Shown one piece after another: positions 7,991 through 16,806 of a stretch of 64,000 bases of DNA. The stretch comes from Fodinibacter sp963800505 (GTDB taxonomy: Bacteria > Actinomycetota > Actinomycetes > Actinomycetales > Dermatophilaceae). Below the pieces are notes generated by a model. It saw only the letters and a program-made list of their open reading frames with translations. It did no database searches and had not been told where the DNA came from. A program made the position numbers and the translations under genes. The stretch's first letter is position 1. Each line of letters begins with the position of its first letter. The stretch is from positions 62,001-126,000 of the forward strand of contig CAWDBL010000032.1 in assembly GCA_963800505.1 (NCBI GenBank), in the 5' to 3' direction.

Positions 7991-9979
7991 ATGCGCGGAT
8001 GGCCCGACGACCGGATCGCCTTCGGCGGGGACTACAACCCCGAGCAGTGGCCGCGTGCCGTCTGGGACGACGACATGCGGCTGATGCACGAGTCGGGGGT
8101 GAGCTTCGTGACCCTCGGGGTGTTCTCCTGGTCGTGGCTCGAGCCGTCCAAGGGCGAGTACACCTTCGAGTGGCTCGACGAGGTCATGGACCTGTTGCAC
8201 GCCAACGGCATCGCCGTCGACCTCGCCACGGCCACCGCCACCCCACCGCCCTGGCTCACCTCGGCCTACCCCGAGATCCTGCCCGTCGACCGCGACGGCC
8301 ACACCCTGTGGCCGGGCAGCCGGCAGTCCTGGTGTCCGTCGTCGCCGCTCTACCGCGAGCTGGCGCTGTCCCTCACCGACCGGCTTGCCACGCGCTACTC
8401 CGACCACCCGGCGCTCGCCATGTGGCACGTCTCCAACGAGTACGCCTGCCACAACCTGCCCTGCTACTGCGACACCTGCGCCATCGCCTTCCGCCACTGG
8501 CTGCAGCGCCGCTACGACGGCCTCGACGCGCTCAACGACGCCTGGGGCACGGCCTTCTGGAGCCAGCGCTACACGTCCTACGACGACATCCTCCCGCCGC
8601 GCCGCACCACCACGTTCAACAACCCCACCCACGTGCTCGACCACTCCCGCTTCGGCTCCGACACGCTGCTCGACTTCTACCGGGCCGAGCACGAGGTGAT
8701 CCGGCGCCACTCCCCCGACGTGCCGATCACCACCAACTTCATGACCCTCGACCACTTCCGGCTGCTCGACTACCACGACTGGGCCCCGTTCCAGGACGTC
8801 GTGAGCACCGACCACTACGTCGTCGACGCCCTGCCGCACCCCCGCGCCGAGCTGTCCTTCGCAGGAGACCTGACCCGGGGCCTGGCCGGCGGGCGACCCT
8901 GGCTGCTCATGGAGCACTCGACCAGCGCCGTGAACTGGCAGCCGGTGAACCCGGCGAAGGCCCCCGGCGGCACCATCCTCGACTCGCTGACGCACGTCGC
9001 CCGCGGCGCCGACACCCTCGGCTTCTTCCAGTGGCGCCAGTCGCGGTCGGGCTCGGAGAAGTTCCACTCGGCGCTGGTGCCGCACGCCGGTGAGGACAGC
9101 GACCGGTTCCGCGAGGTCTGCGAGCTGGGCGCCATCGCGGGCCGGCTCGGTGAGCTGGTCGGCTCCCGGGTCGAGGCCGAGGTGGCCGTGCTCTGGGACT
9201 ACGAGTCGGCCTGGGCGGTCGCCGGGCCGTGCATGCCGTCCTCGGCGATCGACTATGCCACCGCAGCGCACACCGTGCACCGGCTGCTGCGTGACCGCGG
9301 CATCACCTGCGACGTCGTGCACCCGGATGCCGACCTGTCCGCCTATCGCGTCGTCGTGGTCCCCACGCTCTACCTCGTCTCGGACGCCCAGGCGGATGCC
9401 GTGCGCGCCGCCGCCGAGGGCGGGGCCCACGTGCTGGTCACCTACTTCTCCGGCATCAGCGACCCCGACGACCACGTGCGGCTGGGTGGCTACCCGGGAG
9501 CGTTCCGCGAGCTGCTCGGCATCCGGGTCGAGGAGTTCTTCCCGCTGCGGGTGGCCGAGAGCGTCGCGCTGTCCGACGGCGGCTCCGGGTCGCAGTGGAG
9601 CGAGCACGCGCGCGCCGTCGACGCCGAGGTCGTGACCACCTACGCCGACGGGCCGCTGGCCGGGCGCCCGGCCGTCACCCGGCGCGCCGTCGGGGAGGGC
9701 GTCGCCTGGTACCTCGGCACGCTGCCCGACGACGACTCGCTGGGCTCGCTGCTCGACCGGGTCGTGGCCGAGGCCGAGGTCGCACCGGCCGTGGTGCCGC
9801 CCGCCGGCGTGGAGGTCGTCCGGCGCCGCTCCGGGGAGCGCAGCTGGCTGTTCGTGCTCAACCACACCGACCAGCACCGCGAGGTCGACGCCGCCGGCCA
9901 CGACCTGGTCTCGGGCGTCCAGGTCGGCCCGACGCTGCGCCTCGCCCCTCGCACGGCTGCCGTGGTGCGAGAGGAGTGA
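7991..9979 (+). CDS. GH42 beta-galactosidase
   Basis: This 662-residue enzyme cleaves terminal beta-galactosyl residues. The TIM barrel begins with FGGDYNPEQWP. The acid/base Glu is in WHVSNEYAC and the nucleophile Glu in LLMEHSTS. A Cys cluster, CHNLPCYCDTC, matches the zinc site of many GH42 enzymes. The C-terminal part has the trimerisation and small beta domains expected for the family. There is no signal peptide, so it is cytoplasmic. The ATG at 7991 is preferred over the GTG at 7952, which lies inside the operator repeat. It is first in a plus-strand operon with the DeoR-type regulator and galT. Confidence 0.93.
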   Translation: MRGWPDDRIAFGGDYNPEQWPRAVWDDDMRLMHESGVSFVTLGVFSWSWLEPSKGEYTFEWLDEVMDLLHANGIAVDLATATATPPPWLTSAYPEILPVDRDGHTLWPGSRQSWCPSSPLYRELALSLTDRLATRYSDHPALAMWHVSNEYACHNLPCYCDTCAIAFRHWLQRRYDGLDALNDAWGTAFWSQRYTSYDDILPPRRTTTFNNPTHVLDHSRFGSDTLLDFYRAEHEVIRRHSPDVPITTNFMTLDHFRLLDYHDWAPFQDVVSTDHYVVDALPHPRAELSFAGDLTRGLAGGRPWLLMEHSTSAVNWQPVNPAKAPGGTILDSLTHVARGADTLGFFQWRQSRSGSEKFHSALVPHAGEDSDRFREVCELGAIAGRLGELVGSRVEAEVAVLWDYESAWAVAGPCMPSSAIDYATAAHTVHRLLRDRGITCDVVHPDADLSAYRVVVVPTLYLVSDAQADAVRAAAEGGAHVLVTYFSGISDPDDHVRLGGYPGAFRELLGIRVEEFFPLRVAESVALSDGGSGSQWSEHARAVDAEVVTTYADGPLAGRPAVTRRAVGEGVAWYLGTLPDDDSLGSLLDRVVAEAEVAPAVVPPAGVEVVRRRSGERSWLFVLNHTDQHREVDAAGHDLVSGVQVGPTLRLAPRTAAVVREE

Positions 9980-9981
9980 GC

Positions 9982-10815
9982 GTGCTCGCCAGCCAGCGCC
10001 GCGCGGCCATCCTCAGCAAGGTCGAGGAGACCGGGGCCGTGCGCGTCTCCGACCTCGTCGAGCAGCTCGGCGTGTCCGACATGACCGTGCGCCGCGACAT
10101 CGAGCGGCTCGACGCCGACGGCCTGCTCGAACGGGTGCACGGCGGCGCGCTGGCCCTGCTCCCCCGGGCCACCGACGAGCCCGGGTTCAGCGCCAAGTCC
10201 TCGCTGATGACCGCCGAGAAGCACGCCATCGCCCTCGCGGCGGCCGGGCTGGTCGAGCCCGGCGCCACCATCGGCATCTCGGCCGGCACCACGACGTACG
10301 AGTTCGCGCGCGCCATCCGCAACGTTCCGCACCTCACCGTGGTCACCAACTCGGTCCCCGTCGCGCAGCTGCTCCACGAGTCGGGCGGTGGCAGCCACGT
10401 GGTCGTGCTGACCGGCGGGGTGCGCACGCCCTCCGACGCGCTGGTCGGCCCGGTGGCCGTCTCGGCGCTGCAGGGGCTGCACGTCGACCGGCTCTTCCTG
10501 GGCGCCCACGGCATCGACCGCAACGCGGGCCTGACCACGCCCAACCTGGTCGAGGCCGAGACCAACCGCGCGCTGGTGCGGGCCAGCCGGTCGGTCTGCG
10601 TGCTCGCCGACCACACCAAGGTCGGCATCATCGGGCTCTCGACCTTCATGCCGCTGGGCCACGTCGACACCCTCATCACCGACGCCGGGGTGCCGAACCG
10701 GGCCCGCGCCGTGCTCGAGGAGCGCGTCGAGCACCTCGTGCTCGCCGAGGTGGCACCCATCCCGCCCACCGCCGTGCGCGGGGTGCGCCGCCAGGGTGGT
10801 GGTGAGGCGGGGTGA
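9982..10815 (+). CDS. DeoR-family transcriptional regulator
   Basis: This 277-residue protein has an N-terminal DeoR-type winged helix (AAILSKVEETGAVRVSDLVE, then VSDMTVRRDIERLDADGLLE). A sugar-phosphate-sensing DeoRC domain follows, with GISAGTTTYEFARAI and DRLFLGAHGIDRNAGLT. DeoR-type regulators commonly repress sugar operons until a phosphorylated sugar binds. Here the effector could be galactose-1-phosphate or a related compound; this is inference. The GTG at 9982 has GAGGAG five bases upstream. An alternative GTG at 9976 overlaps the GH42 stop. Its own stop overlaps the galT start (GTGA), so the three plus-strand genes are coupled. Confidence 0.92.
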   Translation: MLASQRRAAILSKVEETGAVRVSDLVEQLGVSDMTVRRDIERLDADGLLERVHGGALALLPRATDEPGFSAKSSLMTAEKHAIALAAAGLVEPGATIGISAGTTTYEFARAIRNVPHLTVVTNSVPVAQLLHESGGGSHVVVLTGGVRTPSDALVGPVAVSALQGLHVDRLFLGAHGIDRNAGLTTPNLVEAETNRALVRASRSVCVLADHTKVGIIGLSTFMPLGHVDTLITDAGVPNRARAVLEERVEHLVLAEVAPIPPTAVRGVRRQGGGEAG

Positions 10816-11942
10816 GGACCACGTCGGGCACGGTGCGGCGCACGTCGCGCGCGCTCGCCGACGGCCGGGAGATCATCTACTTCGACGACACCCTCGGCGC
10901 CCCGCCGCGCACGGTCGACGACACCCGCGACCTCGGGGAACGAGCAGCGGCCGGGCACCTGCGCTACGACGCGCTGGTCGGTGACTGGGTCGCCGTGGCC
11001 GGCCACCGGATGAACCGCACCCTGCTCCCCCCGAGAGAGTCGTGCCCGCTGTGCCCGACGGGCCGCGGGCCGCAGCCCACCGAGGTGCCCGACCCCGACT
11101 ACGACGTGGTGGTCATCGAGAACCGCTTCCCCTCCTACGCCCCGGTCGCCGTCGACGACGCCCCCGACACCTCGCCGTTCGAGCACCGCCCCGCGCTGGG
11201 CCGCACCGAGGTGGTCTGCTTCACCAGCGACCACGACGCCTGCTTCGCCACCCTCGCGCCGAGCCGCGTGCGCACCGTGGTCGACGTCTGGGCCGACCGC
11301 ACGGCCTGCCTGGCACAGCTGCCCGAGGTCGAGCAGGTCTTCTGCTTCGAGAACCGCGGGCCCGAGATCGGGGTGACCCTGCACCATCCGCACGGGCAGA
11401 TCTACGCCTACCCGTACCTCCCGACCCGCACCCGCGACATCCTCCGCCAGGCGCAGGCCCACCACGACCGCACCGGCCGCCTGCTGGGCCGCGACATCCT
11501 CGACGCCGAGCGGGCGGACGGCTCGCGGGTGGTGACGTCCGGCCGGCACTGGACGGCCTACGTGCCCCACGCCGCCCGCTGGCCGGTCGAGGTGCACCTC
11601 GCCCCGCACCGCGACGTGCCCGACCTCGTGGCCCTGCACGACGACGAGCGCGACGAGCTGGCCCTGGTCTACCTCGACCTGCTCGGCCGCCTCGACCGCT
11701 ACCACGTCAGGCCCGACGGTGGCCCCGTCCCGCTGCCGTACATCGCCGCCTGGCACCAGGCCCCGGTGCGCACCGGCCGCGAGGTCTCGCGCCTGCACCT
11801 GCAGGTGATGTCGGTGCTGCGCGCCCCGGGCACCCTGAAGTACCTCGCGGGCTCCGAGAGCGGCGTCGGCGGCTGGGTCAACGACGCGCGGCCCGAGGCG
11901 ATCGCGGCCCGGCTGCGCGAGGTCGCTTCCCCGACCTTGTAG
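10812..11942 (+). CDS. galT: Galactose-1-phosphate uridylyltransferase GalT
   Basis: GalT exchanges UDP between UDP-glucose and galactose-1-phosphate in the Leloir pathway. The 376-residue protein has ESCPLCPTG near residue 77 (zinc-type Cys pair) and the catalytic HHPHGQIYAYPYLP, with the nucleophile His in HPHGQ. The GTG start overlaps the DeoR stop by four bases. GalK and GalE, the usual partners, are absent from the window and must lie elsewhere if the pathway is complete. Its TAG stop sits inside a hairpin that probably ends the operon. Confidence 0.94.
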   Translation: MRTTSGTVRRTSRALADGREIIYFDDTLGAPPRTVDDTRDLGERAAAGHLRYDALVGDWVAVAGHRMNRTLLPPRESCPLCPTGRGPQPTEVPDPDYDVVVIENRFPSYAPVAVDDAPDTSPFEHRPALGRTEVVCFTSDHDACFATLAPSRVRTVVDVWADRTACLAQLPEVEQVFCFENRGPEIGVTLHHPHGQIYAYPYLPTRTRDILRQAQAHHDRTGRLLGRDILDAERADGSRVVTSGRHWTAYVPHAARWPVEVHLAPHRDVPDLVALHDDERDELALVYLDLLGRLDRYHVRPDGGPVPLPYIAAWHQAPVRTGREVSRLHLQVMSVLRAPGTLKYLAGSESGVGGWVNDARPEAIAARLREVASPTL

Positions 11943-11950
11943 GTCGGGGA
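11928..11950 (+). terminator. Hairpin at the end of the galT operon
   Basis: TCCCCGACC (11928-11936) pairs perfectly with GGTCGGGGA (11942-11950) around a TTGTA loop. The hairpin covers the last galT codons and its TAG. No U-tract follows, as is common in high-GC terminators. The sequence resembles the ends of the palindromic elements at 30.7 and 31.2 kb. Confidence 0.55.
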
Positions 11951-11968
11951 GTCAGGCGGGCCGAGGAG

Positions 11969-12559
11969 CTACTGCCAGGAGCGGTCGGCGGCCAGGCCGC
12001 GCACGACGTCGACGAGCATCTCCCGCTCGAGCACCTTGATCCGCTCGTGCAGCGTCTCGACGGTGTCGTCGGGCTCGACGCGCACCGCGCGCTGGTCGAT
12101 GATCGGCCCGGTGTCGACCCCCGAGTCGACCCAGTGGCAGGTGCACCCGGTCACCTTGACGCCGTGCGCCATGGCGTCGCGCACCCCGTGCGCCCCGGGG
12201 AAGCTGGGCAGCAGCGCCGGGTGGGTGTTGACCACCCGGTGGGCGGCGAGCACGGCCGGCCCGAGCACCTTCATGAACCCGGCGGAGACGACGAGGTCGG
12301 GAGCGTGCCCGGCGACCAGCCGCTCCAGGTCGAGGTCCCAGTCGGCTCGGGTCACGTAGTCGGGCACCCGGGCGACGAACGTCGGGATGCCGGCCCGCTC
12401 GGCACGCTCGGCGCCACCGGTGCCGTCGCGGTCGGCGCCCACGGCGAGCACCCGGAACGACGCGGCATCCTGCGCCGAGGCGTCGATGAGGGCCTGGAGG
12501 TTGCTGCCGGAGCCGGAGACGAGCACGACGACCCCGAGCGGCGCGGGAGCAGGTGGCAC
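11969..12559 (-). CDS. purN: Phosphoribosylglycinamide formyltransferase PurN
   Basis: PurN transfers a formyl group from 10-formyl-tetrahydrofolate to GAR in purine synthesis. The 196-residue length fits. It opens with LVSGSGSNLQALIDAS, the phosphate-binding loop. The active-site region reads NTHPALLPSFPGAHG, followed by TGCTCHWVDSGVDTGPII, which supplies the catalytic Asn, His and Asp. The start is GTG. It lies 48 bases downstream of the PerM-like gene, the order also known from Mycobacterium tuberculosis (Rv0955-Rv0956). Its usual downstream neighbour purH has been displaced by 10 kb of sugar genes. Confidence 0.96.
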   Translation of the reverse strand: MPPAPAPLGVVVLVSGSGSNLQALIDASAQDAASFRVLAVGADRDGTGGAERAERAGIPTFVARVPDYVTRADWDLDLERLVAGHAPDLVVSAGFMKVLGPAVLAAHRVVNTHPALLPSFPGAHGVRDAMAHGVKVTGCTCHWVDSGVDTGPIIDQRAVRVEPDDTVETLHERIKVLEREMLVDVVRGLAADRSWQ

Positions 12560-12607
12560 GAGGTCAGTCTGGCACGGGGCCGGGATGCCGGTCGGGCACC
12601 CCGGTGC

Positions 12608-13861
12608 TCACCGGCGCAGCTTCCAGGCGTCGCGCAGCACGACGACCAGCGCGCCGAGGCCCAGCTCGAGGAGCAGGGCGAGGAACAACCGCCCGGTCGG
12701 GGCACCCACGGCCGCCAGCCGGAACTGCCCGGCCGAGCCGCCGGCCACCAGGTCGAGGGCGGCGAGGGTGAGGGCGGTGACGGCGCAGGCCGACAGGGCC
12801 ACGGCCAGCTTCGTGCGCAGCCGAGACAGCCGCGCGACGGACCGGAGCGCCCGGCGGGCGACGAACGCGCCGACCCCGACCACGACCAGCACCGAGAGCG
12901 CGGTGAACCACGGGAAGCCGCCCGGCTGCGGCAGGGCAGCGAGCACCGGCACCATCGGCAGCAGGCCACCGTCGGAGCCCGACCAGGTGACCGAGCCACC
13001 CTCGACGACGCGGAACCCGGGGCCGGCCATGAACGACACCGCCCACAGCGCCAGGTTGGGCAGGGCCACCACCTGCGCCAGCGTGAGCACGACGGCTCCG
13101 AGGCCACCGGCCGCGACGGCGGTCGAGATGGTGCTCACCTGGTGCCAGGACAGGCCGACCGCCGCGACGACGGCGACCAGGCCGGCGCCGAGCAGGACGG
13201 CCGCACCGGCCAGGCCCGGCCGCACCGCGCGGCGCACGCTGTCGGGCAGCCAGGCGAGCCCGAGGCGGCGGCCGAGCACGTCGGGGTCGTCGGCGGCGAT
13301 CGGCCGCAGGGCGAGCACCAGTGCGAGCAGCGGCACGGCCACCAAGGGCAGCACGAGGGAGAGCGGGGTGACGCGGAACGGCCCGGCGACGGTGAGCCCC
13401 ACCGCGACGCCCACGGCGACGGCATACCCGGCCCACCAGGCAGCGAGCGCGCCGGCCAGGGGGCGCGGCAGTGTGCCCCACCAGTGGTCTCCGTCGGTGG
13501 ACACGTCGACCATCGCCTCGCGCGCGCCGAGCCAGGCCACCGCGACGAGCGCGGCCGTGCCGAGCAGCGGCACCACCGACAGGGCCACCCCTCCGGTGTC
13601 GAGGTGCGCTCCGGACACCAGGAGCCACAGGGCAGCGCCGGTGCCGGCCGCCTGCCAGCCGGTGCCGGTCCCCAACGGCTCGACGAGCCAGGCCAGCACC
13701 ACCGGCCCCAGCACGACCAGCACCGAGGTCAGCCCGGTCATCACCCCCACGCCGGCGGCGCGCAGCCAGCGCGACCCGGCCGGCGGCTGCCCGGCATCCC
13801 CCGTGTCGTCGTCGGACCCGGGCAGCACTGAACGGAGGCGCTCACTGACACTCATCGCCAC
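12608..13861 (-). CDS. DUF6350 / PerM-like multispanning membrane protein
   Basis: This 417-residue protein has about ten hydrophobic segments after a short charged N-terminus and no soluble domain. Position between sucD and purN, length and topology match the DUF6350 family. Mycobacterial PerM (Rv0955) belongs to it and supports cell division under stress by interacting with the divisome. The assignment rests mainly on gene order and membrane pattern, because the sequence diverges strongly in this family. Two starts are possible: GTG at 13861 or ATG at 13855. Neither has a strong Shine-Dalgarno sequence. A large hairpin separates it from sucD, so it is probably a separate unit with purN. Confidence 0.75.
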   Translation of the reverse strand: MAMSVSERLRSVLPGSDDDTGDAGQPPAGSRWLRAAGVGVMTGLTSVLVVLGPVVLAWLVEPLGTGTGWQAAGTGAALWLLVSGAHLDTGGVALSVVPLLGTAALVAVAWLGAREAMVDVSTDGDHWWGTLPRPLAGALAAWWAGYAVAVGVAVGLTVAGPFRVTPLSLVLPLVAVPLLALVLALRPIAADDPDVLGRRLGLAWLPDSVRRAVRPGLAGAAVLLGAGLVAVVAAVGLSWHQVSTISTAVAAGGLGAVVLTLAQVVALPNLALWAVSFMAGPGFRVVEGGSVTWSGSDGGLLPMVPVLAALPQPGGFPWFTALSVLVVVGVGAFVARRALRSVARLSRLRTKLAVALSACAVTALTLAALDLVAGGSAGQFRLAAVGAPTGRLFLALLLELGLGALVVVLRDAWKLRR

Positions 13862-13921
13862 TCAGTCTGCGGGAGAACGCCCCTCAGACGTCCGAGCAAC
13901 GCCGTGCGCCGGCCCCACTAC

Positions 13922-14002
13922 TCCCGACTTATTGCGGATCTTCCACCCGAGCAGGGCGCCGGACGCCCGTTCGGAGGGTGGGAGATCCGCAATAGGTCGG
14001 GA
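13922..14002. terminator. Large hairpin downstream of sucCD
   Basis: A 27-base left arm starting CCCGACTTATTGCGGATC (from 13923) pairs with the right arm at 13976-14002 with two mismatches. The loop itself contains a second small hairpin (GGGCGCC/GGACGCCC). It starts one base beyond the sucD stop on the minus strand, so it most likely terminates or stabilises the sucCD mRNA. No T-run follows. Confidence 0.65.
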
Positions 14003-14896
14003 TCAGGCGGTCAGGCCGCGCATGATCTCGCGCATCAGGTCGGCGGTCTCGGACGGCGTCTTGCCCACCTTGACCCCGGCGGCCTCGAGGGCCTCCTGCT
14101 TGGCCTGCGCGGTGCCCGACGAGCCCGACACGATGGCGCCGGCGTGGCCCATGGTCTTGCCCTCGGGGGCGGTGAACCCGGCGACGTAGCCGACGACCGG
14201 CTTGGTGACGTGGTCCTTGATGTAGGCCGCCGCCCGCTCCTCGGCGTCGCCGCCGATCTCGCCGATCATGACGATCGCGTCGGTGTCGGGGTCGTTCTGG
14301 AACGCCTCGAGGCAGTCGATGTGCGTGGTGCCGATGATCGGGTCGCCGCCGATGCCGACGCCGGTGGAGAAGCCGTAGTCACGCAGCTCGTACATCATCT
14401 GGTAGGTCAGGGTGCCCGACTTCGAGACCAGGCCGATGCGGCCCGGGCCGGAGATGTCGGCCGGGATGATGCCGGCGTTGGCGGCCCCGGGGCTGATCAG
14501 GCCGGGGCAGTTCGGGCCGATGATCCGCGTGGTGCCCTTCTCCTGGGCGTAGTTGAAGAACTCCGCGGTGTCCTTGACGGCGACGCCCTCGGTGATGACG
14601 ACGGCGAGCGGGATGCCGGCGTCGATCGCCTCGGTGGCGGCGGCCTTGGTGAAGGCGGCCGGCACGAAGATGACGCTGACGTCGGCGCCGGTCGCCTCCA
14701 TCGCCTCGGCGACGGTGCCGAACACGGGGACGGTTGTGCCGCCCTCGAACTCGACGGTGGTGCCGGCCTTGCGCGGGTTGACGCCGCCGACGATCGCGGT
14801 GCCGGAGCGCAGCATCCGCTGGGTGTGCTTCATGCCCTCGGAGCCGGTCATGCCCTGGACGATGACCTTGGAGTCTGCGGTGAGGAAGATGGCCAT
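14003..14896 (-). CDS. sucD: Succinyl-CoA synthetase alpha subunit SucD
   Basis: SucD binds CoA and carries the phosphohistidine of succinyl-CoA synthetase, which makes ATP or GTP in the TCA cycle. The 297-residue protein has the CoA-binding N-terminus (VQGMTGSEGMKHTQRML), GPNCPGLISPG in the middle and the active-site His in GHAGAIVSGSSGTAQAK. Length is normal. The ATG at 14896 lies 32 bases after sucC, so both subunits come from one message. A long hairpin follows immediately. Confidence 0.97.
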   Translation of the reverse strand: MAIFLTADSKVIVQGMTGSEGMKHTQRMLRSGTAIVGGVNPRKAGTTVEFEGGTTVPVFGTVAEAMEATGADVSVIFVPAAFTKAAATEAIDAGIPLAVVITEGVAVKDTAEFFNYAQEKGTTRIIGPNCPGLISPGAANAGIIPADISGPGRIGLVSKSGTLTYQMMYELRDYGFSTGVGIGGDPIIGTTHIDCLEAFQNDPDTDAIVMIGEIGGDAEERAAAYIKDHVTKPVVGYVAGFTAPEGKTMGHAGAIVSGSSGTAQAKQEALEAAGVKVGKTPSETADLMREIMRGLTA

Positions 14897-14928
14897 GGGT
14901 GTCGTTGTCTCTCTTCGCGCTCGGGGGG

Positions 14929-16107
14929 TCAGTTGCCGGAGGCCAGCTCGGCGGCCTTGCGGGCGGCGCCGTCCATGGTGTCCTCGATGAGGACGCGGGG
15001 GTGGGCGCGCTCGGCGAGGATGCGCCGGCCCTCCTCGACGTTGTTGCCGTCGAGGCGCACGACCAGCGGGCGGTCCTCCTCGTCGCCGAGGGCGTCCAGC
15101 GCGCCGACGATGCCGTTGGCCACGGCATCGCAGGCGGTGATGCCGCCGAAGACGTTGACGAAGACGCTCTTGACCTGCGGGTCGGACAGGATGATGTGCA
15201 GCCCGTTGGCCATCACCTCGGCGCTCGCGCCGCCGCCGATGTCGAGGAAGTTGGCCGGCTTCTGGCCGCCGAACTCCTCACCGGCGTAGGCGACGACGTC
15301 GAGGGTGCTCATCACGAGCCCCGCGCCGTTGCCGATGATGCCGACCGAGCCGTCGAGCTTGACGTAGTTGAGGTCCTTCTCCTTGGCGGCGAGCTCGAGC
15401 GGGTCGGTCTCGGAGTTGTCCTCGAGCGCCTCGTGCTCGGGGTGGCGGAAGAAGGCGTTCTCGTCGAGGGTGACCTTGCCGTCGAGCGCGACGATGTCGC
15501 CGGCAGCGGTCTTGACCAGCGGGTTGACCTCGACCAGCGTGGCGTCCTCCTCGCGGTAGACGGTCCACAGGCTCTTGAGCACCGGCTCGATCTTCGCGGC
15601 GGTGTCGGCGTCGAAGCCGGCCTCCGTGACGATCTCGCGCGCCTTGGCGTCGTCGATGCCGACGTTGGGGTCGACGACCACGCGGGCGAGTGCCTCGGGG
15701 CGCTCGACGGCGAGCTGCTCGATCTCCATCCCGCCCTCCTTGCTGCACATCGCGAGGTAGGTGCGGTTCGCGCGGTCGAGCAGGATGGAGAAGTAGTACT
15801 CCTCGTCGATCTGCGCGCCCTGGGCGATCATCACCTGGTGCACGGTGTGCCCCTTGATGTCCATGCCCAGGATGGCGCCGGCGTGCTGCTCCGCCTCGTC
15901 GGCGCTCTTCGCGACCTTGACCCCACCGGCCTTGCCGCGGCCACCGGTCTTGACCTGGGCCTTGACGACGGTGACGCCGCCGCTCGCGGTGCCGATCCGC
16001 TCGGCGGCCGCCCGGGCCTCCTCGGGGGTCGTGGCGACGGCCCCGGCGAGCACGGGGACACCGTGCTTCTCGAACACGTCACGGGCCTGGTACTCGAAGA
16101 GATCCAC
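14929..16107 (-). CDS. sucC: Succinyl-CoA synthetase beta subunit SucC
   Basis: SucC is the ATP-grasp subunit that binds nucleotide and succinate and pairs with SucD. Starting at the GTG at 16107 gives 392 residues beginning (M)DLFEYQARDVFEKHGVPV, the normal family start. Longer open frame upstream has no homology. Visible features are KAQVKTGGRGKAGGVKVA (ATP-grasp), LVEVNPLV, and GSVGIIGNGAGLVMSTLDVV toward the C-terminus. A GAGGA sequence lies about 12 bases upstream of the GTG. It is first in the sucCD transcript. Confidence 0.96.
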   Translation of the reverse strand: MDLFEYQARDVFEKHGVPVLAGAVATTPEEARAAAERIGTASGGVTVVKAQVKTGGRGKAGGVKVAKSADEAEQHAGAILGMDIKGHTVHQVMIAQGAQIDEEYYFSILLDRANRTYLAMCSKEGGMEIEQLAVERPEALARVVVDPNVGIDDAKAREIVTEAGFDADTAAKIEPVLKSLWTVYREEDATLVEVNPLVKTAAGDIVALDGKVTLDENAFFRHPEHEALEDNSETDPLELAAKEKDLNYVKLDGSVGIIGNGAGLVMSTLDVVAYAGEEFGGQKPANFLDIGGGASAEVMANGLHIILSDPQVKSVFVNVFGGITACDAVANGIVGALDALGDEEDRPLVVRLDGNNVEEGRRILAERAHPRVLIEDTMDGAARKAAELASGN

Positions 16108-16277
16108 GGGGCGATCCGTCCTCACTGTCGTCGGCTGAGTTGGTGAAAGTGGTCCGTTGCGGAGCCTAACGGGGCCGGAGGGGTGAGGCGCGCCACGGGT
16201 CGGCCCGAGACGGCCGGTGGGACTCTTCTCACGCCTGAGCGGTCGCCCCGCGCGACGACCGGTGGTGGGATGGGCGG

Positions 16278-16784
16278 ATGCCGACGACGCCCACGCCCCG
16301 GATGCCGACCGCTCCCCACGTGCTCGCCGCCCTCGCGTTGGCCCTGGTGCTGGGGGCCTGCGGTGAGCCCTCGACCCCGGGAGGTGCGAGCAGCTCAGGG
16401 GATCCGGGCAGCTCGGGCAGCTCGGCGAGCGCGACAGCGAGCCCCAGCCCCCCGGCATCCGACGTGCGGTTGGCCCGGGTCGGGGGCGTGGCGGGCTTCC
16501 AGGACGTGCTCGCCGTGGCACCCGACGGCGAGGTGACCGGCACCACGAAGAACGGCGCGGTGTCGTGCACCGTGCCGGCCGCGACCGTGCAGGTGCTCGC
16601 CACCGCCCCGCCGCCGACCACCGGCCTGAACGCCGGCAACGACCGGATCGCCGCGAGCGTCGAGCGCGACGGCACGACGATCGACCTCGGCGAGGCCGCC
16701 GGAAGCGACCCGCTGTCGACCGCCGCCCGGGAGGTGCTCGACGACGTGCAGCTGCCCGAGGCCCAGCGCACCGTCTGTCGCTGA
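16278..16784 (+). CDS. Small secreted lipoprotein of unknown function
   Basis: This 168-residue protein has a short hydrophobic signal ending in the lipobox LVLGAC (Cys near residue 31), then a Ser/Gly/Ala-rich flexible linker. The rest forms a compact domain rich in Val, Thr and Ala with no recognised motif. The start could also be the second ATG at 16302, which leaves a typical signal peptide. The gene converges with the M4 protease and its stop lies inside a shared hairpin. Function is unknown. Confidence 0.7.
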   Translation: MPTTPTPRMPTAPHVLAALALALVLGACGEPSTPGGASSSGDPGSSGSSASATASPSPPASDVRLARVGGVAGFQDVLAVAPDGEVTGTTKNGAVSCTVPAATVQVLATAPPPTTGLNAGNDRIAASVERDGTTIDLGEAAGSDPLSTAAREVLDDVQLPEAQRTVCR

Positions 16785-16800
16785 GGCAGACGGTGCGCTG
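16764..16800. terminator. Bidirectional hairpin between convergent genes
   Basis: CAGCGCACCGTCTG (16764-16777) pairs perfectly with CAGACGGTGCGCTG (16787-16800) across a nine-base loop that contains the lipoprotein stop codon. It lies between a plus gene and a minus gene, so it can end both transcripts. Confidence 0.7.
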
Positions 16801-16806
16801 CGGACC

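Noticed and set aside
11042..13831. A 929-codon open frame on the plus strand across galT, purN and the PerM-like gene
   Set aside because: It is a high-GC antisense shadow with Arg/Pro/His-rich, low-complexity translation. The genes on the other frames have recognisable domains and starts.
16108..16521. N-terminal extension of SucC
   Set aside because: The open frame continues upstream, but the family start is at the GTG at 16107, and the upstream translation is Arg/Pro-rich noise that overlaps the lipoprotein gene.
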